Source: Camelimonas lactis
GTDB lineage: Bacteria; Pseudomonadota; Alphaproteobacteria; Rhizobiales; Beijerinckiaceae
Assembly: GCF_004342915.1 (NCBI RefSeq)
Contig: NZ_SLWL01000020.1
Location: 1 to 41,543, forward strand
Direction of reading: 5' to 3'
DNA length: 41,543 nucleotides
Shown here: piece by piece, positions 35,132-41,543 of the stretch
Numbering within the stretch: position 1 is the first letter of the stretch
How the letters are laid out: each line of letters opens with the position of its first letter
Made by a program: the position numbers and the translations under genes
The notes under the pieces: model-generated
The model's database searches: none
The model's input: only the letters and a program-made list of their open reading frames with translations
Told to the model about the DNA's origin: nothing

Positions 35132-37225
35132 ATGACCCGAACGGCCAGCCCCGCCTCCACATCCCGGCAAGGCATGCGGCGCATTGACGCAACCATAGGT
35201 CGCATCAACGCGGCGCCACACAACCAGCCAGTCAATGACCGGATTGCAGCCCGTCTGGCGCGCTATGCGGATGGCGCGCCTGCAGATTTCGCATGCACGC
35301 CCCCGGCTCCCGCGCCGAAAGGGCGCGACCAGGCCGCCGCCGTCCCCCTTCCCGGGAGCGATACGGACAGCCTTCTGCGCCGGATCGGCGAGGAAACCGC
35401 CCGCCGCATCGAGGCTTCCATTGCGGCAACCCTTGGCGAGGCCATCGCGACCCTGCGCGGCGATATCGCCGCGCACGCCGTCGACGGCGGACGCTTCGCC
35501 ATGCTTGACGCCCGCCTGGAAGCCCTGGAGGCTGCGGGCCCCGGGATCGCGCGCGCCATCACCAGCGCCATGGATGAGCGTCTCGACGTCGTTGACGACC
35601 ACCTGGCGGATCTGACGCGCACGCTGACCCGGCACCCGGCCTGGGATCTCGAGAACGGGCTCCAGCAGCTGGACGCCCGCCTTGCGACGCTGGCTGACGC
35701 GGCGGGTGAGAGCGCGCTGCGCCAGGTTTCTGCCGACGCCATGCGCCAGATTGTCGACGACGCGCTGCGCAACCTGCCGCAGCCCACGCTTCCGGACCTT
35801 GAAGCCAGCGTAACGCAACCGGTGCTGGCGGCCATCGACGCCGCCGTCGCGCGCTTCGCCGCCACCCAAAAACCGGAGAAGGAGCGTGAGGAGCCCCGCC
35901 CGGTCGCAGCGATGCCGGCGGTCAGCGACTTCTCCCTTGCGCACGCCATCCGTGATGACATGGCGGCGGCGCAGGCCGGGCACGCCCAGGACATCCGCTC
36001 GATGGCGACGCGGCTTGGCGCGCTACAGGACAGCGTGTCGGCGCTGACCGAGCAGTTGCGCGCGGCCCGTGAGGCGTCCGAGCGCGCGGACATGCTCGCC
36101 CACGCCAACGCCATGGCCGTCGCCGGCCCCCGCGGCGATATCACTACAGCGCCCGCTGAAGCCCCCCCTGCCCCCGCCAGTCGCCCCGCGACCTTCCTGC
36201 CTGCCGAGCCGTCCGCCGCGCCCGTTCGCCAGACGCCGGCCGGGGCGCCAACGCCGTCAGAAATGAAATCGCGGCTGATCGCGGCGGCGCGACGCGCCAA
36301 TGCGACAGGCCGGGACACCTGGCGTGACGGCCGCCCGGCGGAACGGACGCCGACGCCGGCCATCCGGCGCGACAGGGCCATGGCGCGCTGGCTGCGCGGC
36401 AAGGGGCTGCTGTGGGTTGCGGCCGTCGTCATCGGGGCTGGCTCGGTGCCGCTGCTGGCGCCGGCCCTGCGCGCATTGCCAGACGCGATCCTGCCGCCTT
36501 CCGGAGAGACTGCCGGTCAGCCAGCGGCGCGGGCGCCGGAAAAGATCGGCAGCCACCTCACCACGTCGGCGCACCCGGCCTCGATCGTCGATGATCCGGC
36601 GGCGCTTTACGCCCTGGGCGACCGCATCGCCGAAGGCTCCGCCACGGGGTCGCCCAAACTCGCGGCCAGCCTGCTGGAGAAAGCGGCGGAGCGCGGCCAG
36701 GCGCCAGCCCAGTATCGCATCGCGCGGCTGTATGAGAAGGGCGCCGGCGTTGCAAAGGACGCCCGCCGCGCCCGCTCCTGGTACGCGCGCGCCGCCGGCC
36801 AGGGCAATGTGCGCGCCATGCACAACCTGGCGGTGATGTACGCCGACGGTTCGCTGGGGCAGGCCGACTACGGCGCCGCAGCGACCTGGTTCCGCAAGGC
36901 CGCCGAACGGGGGCTGGGCGACAGCCAGTACAATCTGGGCGTGCTGCTGGCGAGAGGCCTCGCCGGCAAGGCGGACCCGGCCGAAGCCTGGATGTGGTTC
37001 GACATCGGCGCGCGCGGCGGCGATCAGGAAGCCGCGGCGCGGCGCAACGAAATCGCCGCCAGCCTCACCCCGGAGGCCCTGCAAGCCGCGCGGGAAGCCG
37101 CCGCCGCCTGGCGGTCCGCGCCGGTCGACGCGCAGGCCAACGACCCGCCGGCGACCGCCGGAGCCGGGACCACGGCGGGCGCGCAACCGGCAAAGAACGC
37201 TCATCCGGTCCAGGAACCTGTCTGA
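35132..37225 (+). CDS. PodJ-like membrane protein with coiled coil and Sel1 repeats
   Basis: 697 residues. Residues 1-410 are cytoplasmic, Ala/Arg/Asp-rich and largely helical with heptad character (RIGEETARRIEASIAATLGEAIATL onward). One transmembrane helix follows near 420-445 (GLLWVAAVVIGAGSVPLLAP). A periplasmic part has at least three Sel1/TPR-like repeats from about 488: ALYALGDRIAEG, AQYRIARLYEKGAGVAKDARRARSWYARAA, AMHNLAVMYADGS and SQYNLGVLLARGL. This is the layout of alphaproteobacterial polarity factor PodJ and related Sel1 localisation proteins; no peptidoglycan-binding domain follows. AGGATGG precedes the ATG. It ends in a 13-bp repeat array. Confidence 0.82.
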   Translation: MTRTASPASTSRQGMRRIDATIGRINAAPHNQPVNDRIAARLARYADGAPADFACTPPAPAPKGRDQAAAVPLPGSDTDSLLRRIGEETARRIEASIAATLGEAIATLRGDIAAHAVDGGRFAMLDARLEALEAAGPGIARAITSAMDERLDVVDDHLADLTRTLTRHPAWDLENGLQQLDARLATLADAAGESALRQVSADAMRQIVDDALRNLPQPTLPDLEASVTQPVLAAIDAAVARFAATQKPEKEREEPRPVAAMPAVSDFSLAHAIRDDMAAAQAGHAQDIRSMATRLGALQDSVSALTEQLRAAREASERADMLAHANAMAVAGPRGDITTAPAEAPPAPASRPATFLPAEPSAAPVRQTPAGAPTPSEMKSRLIAAARRANATGRDTWRDGRPAERTPTPAIRRDRAMARWLRGKGLLWVAAVVIGAGSVPLLAPALRALPDAILPPSGETAGQPAARAPEKIGSHLTTSAHPASIVDDPAALYALGDRIAEGSATGSPKLAASLLEKAAERGQAPAQYRIARLYEKGAGVAKDARRARSWYARAAGQGNVRAMHNLAVMYADGSLGQADYGAAATWFRKAAERGLGDSQYNLGVLLARGLAGKADPAEAWMWFDIGARGGDQEAAARRNEIAASLTPEALQAAREAAAAWRSAPVDAQANDPPATAGAGTTAGAQPAKNAHPVQEPV

Positions 37226-37259
37226 TCCGCCCGTCTGACGCGCCTGTCTGACCGGCCCG
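37221..37259. repeat. Three tandem 13-bp repeats spanning the Sel1 gene stop codon
   Basis: TCTGATCCGCCCG, TCTGACGCGCCTG and TCTGACCGGCCCG start at 37221, 37234 and 37247 with an exact 13-base period; a degenerate fourth copy starts at 37260. The TGA stop of the Sel1-repeat gene is inside the first copy. Confidence 0.85.
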
Positions 37260-37280
37260 TCCGGGGCGCGCGCCGCACAT

Positions 37281-37312
37281 CATTGGACCGGCTGGGTCTG
37301 GCGTTTTTTTTT
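37281..37312 (+). terminator. Possible weak terminator with T9 tract
   Basis: GGACC (37285-37289) can pair with GGTCT (37295-37299) and is followed by GGCG and nine T residues (37304-37312). The stem is short, so termination efficiency is doubtful. It lies 60 bases past the Sel1 gene stop. Confidence 0.4.
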
Positions 37313-37489
37313 CCAGGCCAGGCGCCGCGCCTTGCGTGCCGGAGCGACGCCCGCCGGCCCGGCCATCTCCCCCGGCGGGGAAACCAGCCGGAACGTCTGA
37401 CGGAAGCGCCGGAACGCCAGCGCCATTGACATCAGGCGGCGTGTTTCACGATATGCCGGATCAGCAACGACGCCGCCGGAGGACCAGCC

Positions 37490-38011
37490 ATGCCGCCGAT
37501 CACGCCACGGGGACGTGAAATCAACGCGGACGCCGCGCGCCCCCTCGACGCCATCTCCCTGGCGCGGACCATGTTGAGATCAGCGAAAACCGCAGCGATC
37601 GCAACGCTGGACCCAGGCGGCTACCCCTACAGCACCGCCACCAACATTGCCGTGGACGACGCCGGCAAGCCTTTCATCTACATGGCCGGCCTTTCGCTGC
37701 ACGCCCGCAATATCGCGCTGGACGACCGCGTCTCCATCACCATCGCCGATATGGACAAGGACGTGCTGACCACACCGCGCCTCAGCCTTGTGGGACGCGC
37801 CCGGCGGGTGGAGGGCGCGGCGTATGAAACGTTGAAGCAGCGTTATATGGAGCGTTTCCCCAAGTCGAAGCTGTACCTGGCGCTGCCGGACAGCAGCATC
37901 TTCTATATCGAGACGGAAGCCGTACAGCTGAACGGCGGCCCGACGCAGAACGCGAACTCCGTAACGCCCCTGGACCTTGTGGAAGATCTGGCGCCAACGA
38001 CGGCAGGGTGA
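37490..38011 (+). CDS. Pyridoxamine 5'-phosphate oxidase-fold protein (HugZ-like)
   Basis: 173 residues. The split beta-barrel FMN-binding fold is recognised from ARTMLRSAKTAAIATLDPGGYPYSTATNIAVDDAGKPFIYMAGLSLHARNI and DRVSITIAD, then LTTPRLSLVGRARRV. This matches the N-terminal domain of HugZ/HutZ-type haem-utilisation and related PNPOx-like proteins; the C-terminal DUF2470 domain of full HugZ is absent. Flavin or haem binding and substrate are unproven. ATG 37490 has AGGACC upstream. It stands alone between the Sel1 gene and a secreted-protein gene. Confidence 0.88.
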   Translation: MPPITPRGREINADAARPLDAISLARTMLRSAKTAAIATLDPGGYPYSTATNIAVDDAGKPFIYMAGLSLHARNIALDDRVSITIADMDKDVLTTPRLSLVGRARRVEGAAYETLKQRYMERFPKSKLYLALPDSSIFYIETEAVQLNGGPTQNANSVTPLDLVEDLAPTTAG

Positions 38012-38436
38012 CAGGCAAACGTCCGGGCATGCCGCGAAGGACGCATCCACCATGTGCCGGCATGGCGCGCCGCCACCCCTGGTTCATGGCGCGCACCAGG
38101 CCATCACAGAACGGAACATCGCCAGAAGGGCGGGACGGTTTCGGCGTGGCCCGGCCGGATACTTCCCAAGTCTTCTGAACCAAGTGTTTGAACCAGATGT
38201 TCTGAATGGCAAAAGCGGCGGGCGGCCCGGGGGGCGATCGCCGGGCGTCTTCCCCTGCCCGCCAGATTTCGCGCAGGCGTCATCCCGAAAAGGATCGGGC
38301 CGCCATTCCCGTTCACCGGGCGGGTCGCTGCGACGCCAGGATCGCCGCATATTGTGAGCGCAGACATATCGACCCATTGCGCTGTTCGATGGTTAACTCC
38401 GGAACCCAGGTTTTTCTGGTCACACAGGAGCGCACC
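38012..38436. other. Intergenic region, no gene seen
   Basis: 425 bases. It contains a degenerate 13-14 bp repeat of TTCTGAACCA type at 38173-38210. Open frames on both strands lack ribosome binding sites. The final 50 bases (GGTTAACTCC at 38392) presumably carry the promoter of the secreted protein gene at 38437. Confidence 0.5.
38173..38210. repeat. Degenerate 13-14 bp tandem repeats
   Basis: TTCTGAACCA (38173), TTTGAACCA (38187) and TTCTGAATGG (38200) recur at 14- and 13-base spacing in intergenic DNA. The unit is unrelated in detail to the array at 37221 but shares the TCTGA core. Confidence 0.55.
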
Positions 38437-39045
38437 ATGTCCGTGTCCCGCCGCACCCTACTCGCCACCCTTGTCGCCGCCCCGCTGGCAGCCGCCTTGC
38501 CTCTCGCCAGCGCGCCGGCGCAGGCGCGCACGGCAGCGCAGACCGTCGACGTTCGCGGCCTGGGCGGCGTCGCCGTCGACAGCTTCAATGTCCGCGTTTT
38601 GTCGGTTGATCTGCCAACGCGCACCGTGCAGGTAGAGCGCAGGGGCCGCCAGTGGCGGGTCACCCTTCCGGAAGAGTTCGGCAGCCTGAACGCGCTGCGC
38701 CGCCGCGATCGCCTGCAAATCAACCGGGTCGAGAGCGCGCTGGTCTCCGTGGACCCCGCCCAGCGGGGCGCGCGGCCTGACGTGGCGTTCTCCACCGCGC
38801 GTAACGACGGCATGTTTGGCAACCTGCCCGCGCGCTGGGTGGTCCGCAATGTAACGGTGACGGCCAGATTCACCAGCTTTGACGCCGCGCGCGGAACGGT
38901 CAGCTACGAGGGACCGGAAGGCGCACGCACGGTTCGCGTGACCGATCCCGCTGTCGTCACGGCGCTCCAGAGGCTGAAAAAGGGCGATATGGTCCGCCTG
39001 TCATTCACCGAGGCCACGGAGTTCGTCCTGACGCCGCGTAACTGA
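38437..39045 (+). CDS. Exported protein of unknown function, possible Tat substrate
   Basis: 202 residues. The N-terminus MSVSRRTLLATLVAAPLAAALPLASAPAQA contains SRRTLL, close to the twin-arginine consensus, and ends in an AxA cleavage site. The mature part is beta-rich: DVRGLGGVAVDSFNVRVLSVDLPTRTVQVE, then RRDRLQINRVESALVSVD and VVRNVTVTARFTSFDAARGTVSYEGPEGA, suggesting two similar small beta-barrel or OB-like modules repeated within the protein. I do not recognise the family. ATG 38437 has CAGGAG at good spacing. A 9-bp inverted repeat lies about 35 bases past the stop. Confidence 0.75.
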   Translation: MSVSRRTLLATLVAAPLAAALPLASAPAQARTAAQTVDVRGLGGVAVDSFNVRVLSVDLPTRTVQVERRGRQWRVTLPEEFGSLNALRRRDRLQINRVESALVSVDPAQRGARPDVAFSTARNDGMFGNLPARWVVRNVTVTARFTSFDAARGTVSYEGPEGARTVRVTDPAVVTALQRLKKGDMVRLSFTEATEFVLTPRN

Positions 39046-39852
39046 CGACGCCGGGAGCCGGCTCCACGCGCGGCGTCCCGCGGGCAACGTACTGGCGTTG
39101 CCCGAAAAGCTCATCATACGCCCGGAAGGAACGCCGTTATTTGCAAGCCTGGCTCCGCCCAGCGGCCAGATCACAGACTGGGCGCCCAGCGCATGGTCAA
39201 ACGCACAGCTTGCCGTTGCCCCTGAAACCATGCAGCATGGCGTGAAATGGCGAGCAACTTTGGCGACCATGGGTCATTCCTGGCCCTGATCAGGTAGCGT
39301 TACGGAAAACGGCTCTGTTTCCAACACCGCCGTGGAAGGGATGCAGATGGTCCGCAAACCTTCGCAAGCAGCTTTGCGTTTGCAATCGCGGCGTATCCAG
39401 GCAGGAGCATGACGTTTCCGGCGGGATGGGCCAGGATGGAACAGTTCGACGCGGCCAGACGTTAGACCGCCAACCGAAAAAAGGGAGCATCGCCCGGAGA
39501 AAGCCCGGTGGATTGAAGATAACTGTTCCGCAACCGGCGCCATTTGGGCGCCGGCTGCGGAACAGCTTAATCGGAGTGAGTAAAAGCAGTATACACTTCG
39601 GCGCGCCGAATGCAACTACTGAATTCACTTGCGATTAATCAGACATCGGCGCGCAGGATTTCCTGCGAGCTTTTGCCGACTGGTGATGTTTTGCTTACCC
39701 TTCACAGATGTTTGTGCGTATTGCTTTTTGATCCAGATGCAATTGTTGCCAATACGCTACAGACATACGCCGTCGATGGGTGTAAGCCCGTTGGGCTGGC
39801 GGAGAGTGCTGCAAAAGCTCCCTATCGCAAGCTTTCAGGAATGGAGTGAGTG
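39046..39852. other. 807-base region before the porin gene, no credible gene
   Basis: GC content falls well below the window average from about 39290. CGGGCAACG/CGTTGCCCG forms a hairpin at 39081-39104. A very strong inverted repeat is at 39523-39565. Several short frames exist on both strands (for example 39610-39849) but none has a ribosome binding site or familiar composition. The last 280 bases could be a long 5' untranslated leader of the porin gene. Confidence 0.5.
39523..39565. other. 19-nt-arm near-perfect inverted repeat
   Basis: Arms 39523-39541 and 39547-39565 pair at 18 of 19 positions (one A-C mismatch) around the loop ATTTG. The outer part reads CTGTTCCGCA/TGCGGAACAG and the inner part CCGGCGCC/GGCGCCGG. 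Only AGCTTAA follows, so it is not a classical terminator. Confidence 0.8.
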
Positions 39853-40599
39853 ATGAAAAAAATTCTTCTTGCAGGCGTCGCCGCCGCCACCATGCTGGCC
39901 GCCGGCTCCGCTTTCGCTGCTGACCTGCCGTCGCGCAAGTACGAGCCGGTCGCCCCGGTGGTCGTGGTTCCCGTGTTCACCTGGACCGGCTTCTACGTCG
40001 GCGTGAACGCCGGCTACGCCTGGAACACCAACAATAACAACAACAACTACCTGTATGGCGCGCCCGTCTACAACGCGTACTACGGCTGGGGCGACTCCGG
40101 CAACGACGGCGGCTTCACCGGCGGCGGCCAGATCGGTTACAATTATCAGATCGGCCAGTTCGTGATCGGCGCCGAAGCCGACATCCAGTACGCCGACCTC
40201 GGCGGCAAGAACAACTACGGCTACGGCAACCAGGGCATGGACTGGTTCGGCACCGTGCGCGCCCGCGCCGGTTTCGCCATTGACCGCGCCCTGATCTACG
40301 TGACCGGTGGTTTCGCCTACGGCGGCGGCGGCAACAACAACAGATTCTACGGCTACGATTACGGCTATTACGCCGGCAATGGCGACAACACCGCCACCGG
40401 CTGGACCATCGGCGGCGGTCTCGAGTATGCCTTCACCGATAACCTGACCGCCAAGATCGAAGGCCTGTATGTCAGCCTCGATCGCGGCAACAGCGATGTC
40501 TACCTCCCGGGCGCCGCCCTGGCGAGCCTGTACTACTCGGGCGGCAACAAGAACAACGAGTTCGGCGTCGTCCGCGTCGGCGTGAACTACAAGTTTTGA
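39853..40599 (+). CDS. Outer membrane beta-barrel porin (Omp25/RopB-like)
   Basis: 248 residues. Signal peptide MKKILLAGVAAATMLAAGSAFA, then ADLPSRKYEPVAPVVVVPVFTWTGFYVGVNAGYAW, the standard opening of Omp25/Omp31/RopB-like barrels in Hyphomicrobiales. Eight amphipathic strands can be traced, and the C-terminal strand ends NKNNEFGVVRVGVNYKF with the terminal Phe needed for BAM insertion. A loop carries an Asn run (NTNNNNNNY). ATG 39853 has GGAGTGAG upstream; a GTG directly before it is less likely. These proteins are abundant envelope components. It is followed by a strong terminator. Confidence 0.95.
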   Translation: MKKILLAGVAAATMLAAGSAFAADLPSRKYEPVAPVVVVPVFTWTGFYVGVNAGYAWNTNNNNNNYLYGAPVYNAYYGWGDSGNDGGFTGGGQIGYNYQIGQFVIGAEADIQYADLGGKNNYGYGNQGMDWFGTVRARAGFAIDRALIYVTGGFAYGGGGNNNRFYGYDYGYYAGNGDNTATGWTIGGGLEYAFTDNLTAKIEGLYVSLDRGNSDVYLPGAALASLYYSGGNKNNEFGVVRVGVNYKF

Positions 40600-40632
40600 A
40601 TAATTCGGGGAATTCCCCCGTTCTATCAGGAG

Positions 40633-40660
40633 CCCGGCAGCGTTGCTGCCGGGTTTTTTC
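40633..40660 (+). terminator. Rho-independent terminator of the porin gene
   Basis: CCCGGCAGC (40633-40641) and GCTGCCGGG (40645-40653) form a 9-bp stem followed by six T residues. It begins about 33 bases past the porin stop. Confidence 0.95.
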
Positions 40661-40834
40661 ATGTTCCAAAATACGGGCAACCTCAACGATGCCTGTCGTG
40701 GTGGAAGTGGCGAGGCCCCCAACATGGATCAGGCATGCGGCTGTTGCTCCGGCGCTGCGGACGAACTGCAGCGACGCGGGTTCTGCTACCGGACGGTGAA
40801 AGGCGGCCGGGACTGGTGCCGCTACGGCAAGTAA
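40661..40834 (+). pseudogene. Probable 3' fragment of a Cys-rich secreted protein gene
   Basis: A 57-residue frame from ATG 40661 directly after the porin terminator, with no ribosome binding site. It reads NDACRGGSGEAPNMDQACGCC...ELQRRGFCYRTV...DWCRYGK. The order C, GGSG, ACG, L..RGFCY, W.C resembles the C-terminal Cys domain common on Hyphomicrobiales secreted proteins, but the signal peptide and N-terminal part are missing. It is best read as the remnant of a truncated gene. A functional micro-protein is possible but unsupported. Confidence 0.45.
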
Positions 40835-40993
40835 ACCTTCCCTCCCCTGTGCACGACGATCCCCGACGTCATTTGGCGGTGCAATGACCCTTGCTCGACG
40901 TGGGCGGAACCGGGTGCATGAAGGTCCCTGTCCCTGGCGATTTGCCGGCGGCTGGACGGGCGGGATCAGAACCCAACGGTTCCATCCCGCTCT

Positions 40994-41030
40994 GCGGGCG
41001 TAGTTCAGTGGTAGAACGACAGCTTCCCAA
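40994..41030 (+). tRNA. tRNA-Gly (CCC) 5' half, truncated after the anticodon loop
   Basis: GCGGGCG (acceptor), TA, GTTC-AGTGGTA-GAAC (D-arm), G, ACAGC (anticodon 5' stem) and TTCCCAA (loop, anticodon CCC) are all canonical tRNA-Gly. The next bases, AGACAGTC, do not supply the expected GCTGT stem, and no variable loop, T-arm or acceptor 3' half occurs in the remaining 500 bases. The gene as present cannot make a tRNA. The break is at a position used by integrases of genomic islands. Confidence 0.85.
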
Positions 41031-41340
41031 AGACAGTCATTTACATATTCTTCCATAACTGTTTGCGGAAAACTTCCGGATCCATCACATCACAAATCCG
41101 GATTTCCATTTTTCCTGACGTCTAACCTTTCAGGTCCACACACCACACCAAAGCGAACTCAACATTGCGGATTGTCCCCGGAAGCTCCGCAGTTCTCACA
41201 CCACGTTCGACCCCATCAGCGGTGACAGTACCCGTACCACATCTGGAAAAACGCGACGGGAAATCCACCCCCGATCCCGTTGTCCCACCACCTGATTGCC
41301 GTGACCCTCCGGGCTTCCACGATCTGGAGGGGAACAACGC
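41031..41340. other. Lower-GC junction DNA, start of an accessory element
   Basis: The 310 bases after the broken tRNA are visibly poorer in GC than the chromosome to the left, notably 41036-41130. No integrase or complete gene is seen here. It ends with GGAGGGGAAC (41323-41332), a strong ribosome binding site for the truncated gene at 41341. It may carry recombinase arm sites, but I cannot identify them. Confidence 0.5.
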
Positions 41341-41448
41341 ATGTCCAGAAAAGCAAAATCACCCGAACCCGTCGTCACCGACATGTCGATCATCGAGAAG
41401 GCGGTCGCGGAAGCGCGGGAGATGATGTCGAACGGCAGCACCAAGATT
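41341..41448 (+). pseudogene. 5' end of an unknown gene interrupted by an IS66-family element
   Basis: ATG 41341 follows GGAGGGGAAC at ideal spacing, so this was a translated gene. Only 36 native codons remain: MSRKAKSPEPVVTDMSIIEK, then a helical AVAEAREMMSNGSTKI. At 41449 the insertion sequence begins with GTAA; translation would continue for nine codons into it and stop at 41478. The remnant is charged and helical and is not recognised. Confidence 0.75.
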
Positions 41449-41543
41449 GTAACCGCTGTTCTCAGGCCACGGCCTTGATTGGGTCCGAGGCGTAGGCCCA
41501 TGGCAGCAGTTCGTCGATCTGGCTTTGCGGATGTCCGGCGACG
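41449..41543 (-). mobile_element. IS66-family insertion sequence, end with terminal repeat (partial)
   Basis: The element end starts GTAACCGCTGTTCTCAGGCC; GTAA is the conserved terminus of IS66-family inverted repeats. The stop codon of the transposase gene lies 13 bases inside, as is usual for the tnpC end. The adjacent host octamer CCAAGATT (41441-41448) is the candidate 8-bp target duplication. The rest lies right of the window. Confidence 0.88.
41462..41543 (-). CDS. tnpC: IS66-family transposase TnpC, C-terminal 26 residues (partial)
   Basis: The minus-strand frame ends VAGHPQSQIDELLPWAYASD followed by PIKAVA and a stop. HPxSxIDELLPWAY is the hallmark C-terminus (IS66_C) of the DDE transposase TnpC of IS66 elements. 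Only the last 26 codons are in the window; the N-terminus, DDE core, tnpA and tnpB would be to the right. Confidence 0.92.
   Translation of the reverse strand, partial: VAGHPQSQIDELLPWAYASDPIKAVA

Noticed and set aside
39610-39849. 79-codon open frame ending just before the porin gene
   Set aside because: No ribosome binding site, overlapping alternative frames and no family features; it more likely lies in the porin leader.
41122-41337. 71-codon minus-strand frame next to the truncated gene
   Set aside because: Its start overlaps the strong plus-strand ribosome binding site of the gene at 41341, and the protein has no recognisable character.
40994-41340. Group I intron in the anticodon loop of tRNA-Gly
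   Set aside because: The preceding base is A, not the usual U, and no tRNA 3' half follows within the window; no intron core pairing was recognised.

Overview
The window is chromosomal DNA from a GC-rich alphaproteobacterium, most likely of the order Hyphomicrobiales (Rhizobiales). Support comes from a single-enzyme 5-aminolevulinate synthase (HemA), the alphaproteobacterial order murA - DUF2948 - hisD - UPF0262 - low-molecular-weight phosphatase, an Omp25/RopB-like porin and short GCG-type secreted proteins. Genus cannot be read from the sequence. About 30 protein genes, one intact tRNA and one broken tRNA can be supported.

Layout. 1-103: end of an IS21-like element built of 22-23 bp repeats, followed by about 1 kb without a credible gene. 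1.2-4.6 kb: a leftward cluster (nitronate monooxygenase-like enzyme, SDR, HCCA isomerase/kappa-GST) facing an HxlR regulator, with a palindrome and two tandem-repeat arrays between them. 4.8-8.8 kb: a Tyr/Arg-rich secreted protein, a thiolase-like acetyltransferase, tRNA-Thr(GGT) and hemA. 9.2-15.1 kb: a small basic protein, murA and its terminator, a Pro-rich/RDYDRR-repeat secreted protein, then DUF2948, hisD, UPF0262 and the phosphatase. 15.1-24.5 kb: TerC, serine hydrolase, Nudix hydrolase, acyl-CoA synthetase, EamA transporter, DUF900 lipoprotein hydrolase, a 59-residue lipoprotein, two GCG-motif secreted proteins and MscL. 24.7-28.2 kb: a hybrid histidine kinase with a sodium:solute symporter-like sensor half. 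28.5-34.9 kb: a beta-oxidation operon (acyl-CoA dehydrogenase, thiolase, FadB-type multifunctional enzyme) with a MerR regulator. 35.1-40.6 kb: a PodJ-like Sel1-repeat membrane protein, a PNPOx-fold protein, a secreted protein and a porin.

The right end is accessory DNA. A tRNA-Gly(CCC) gene stops right after its anticodon loop (40994-41030). A lower-GC stretch follows, then the first 36 codons of an unknown gene, and that gene is cut by an IS66-family element whose TnpC C-terminus runs off the window. This looks like the edge of an integrated element later hit by an insertion sequence.

Genes that appear to work together are the beta-oxidation operon with its MerR regulator (a shared 9-mer lies upstream of both), the HCCA isomerase/SDR/NMO cluster with HxlR, and the hisD block. 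Several intergenic regions carry tandem repeats of 12-14 bp period or long inverted repeats with no known role. No CRISPR, toxin-antitoxin pair, phage gene cluster or recognisable defence system was found.
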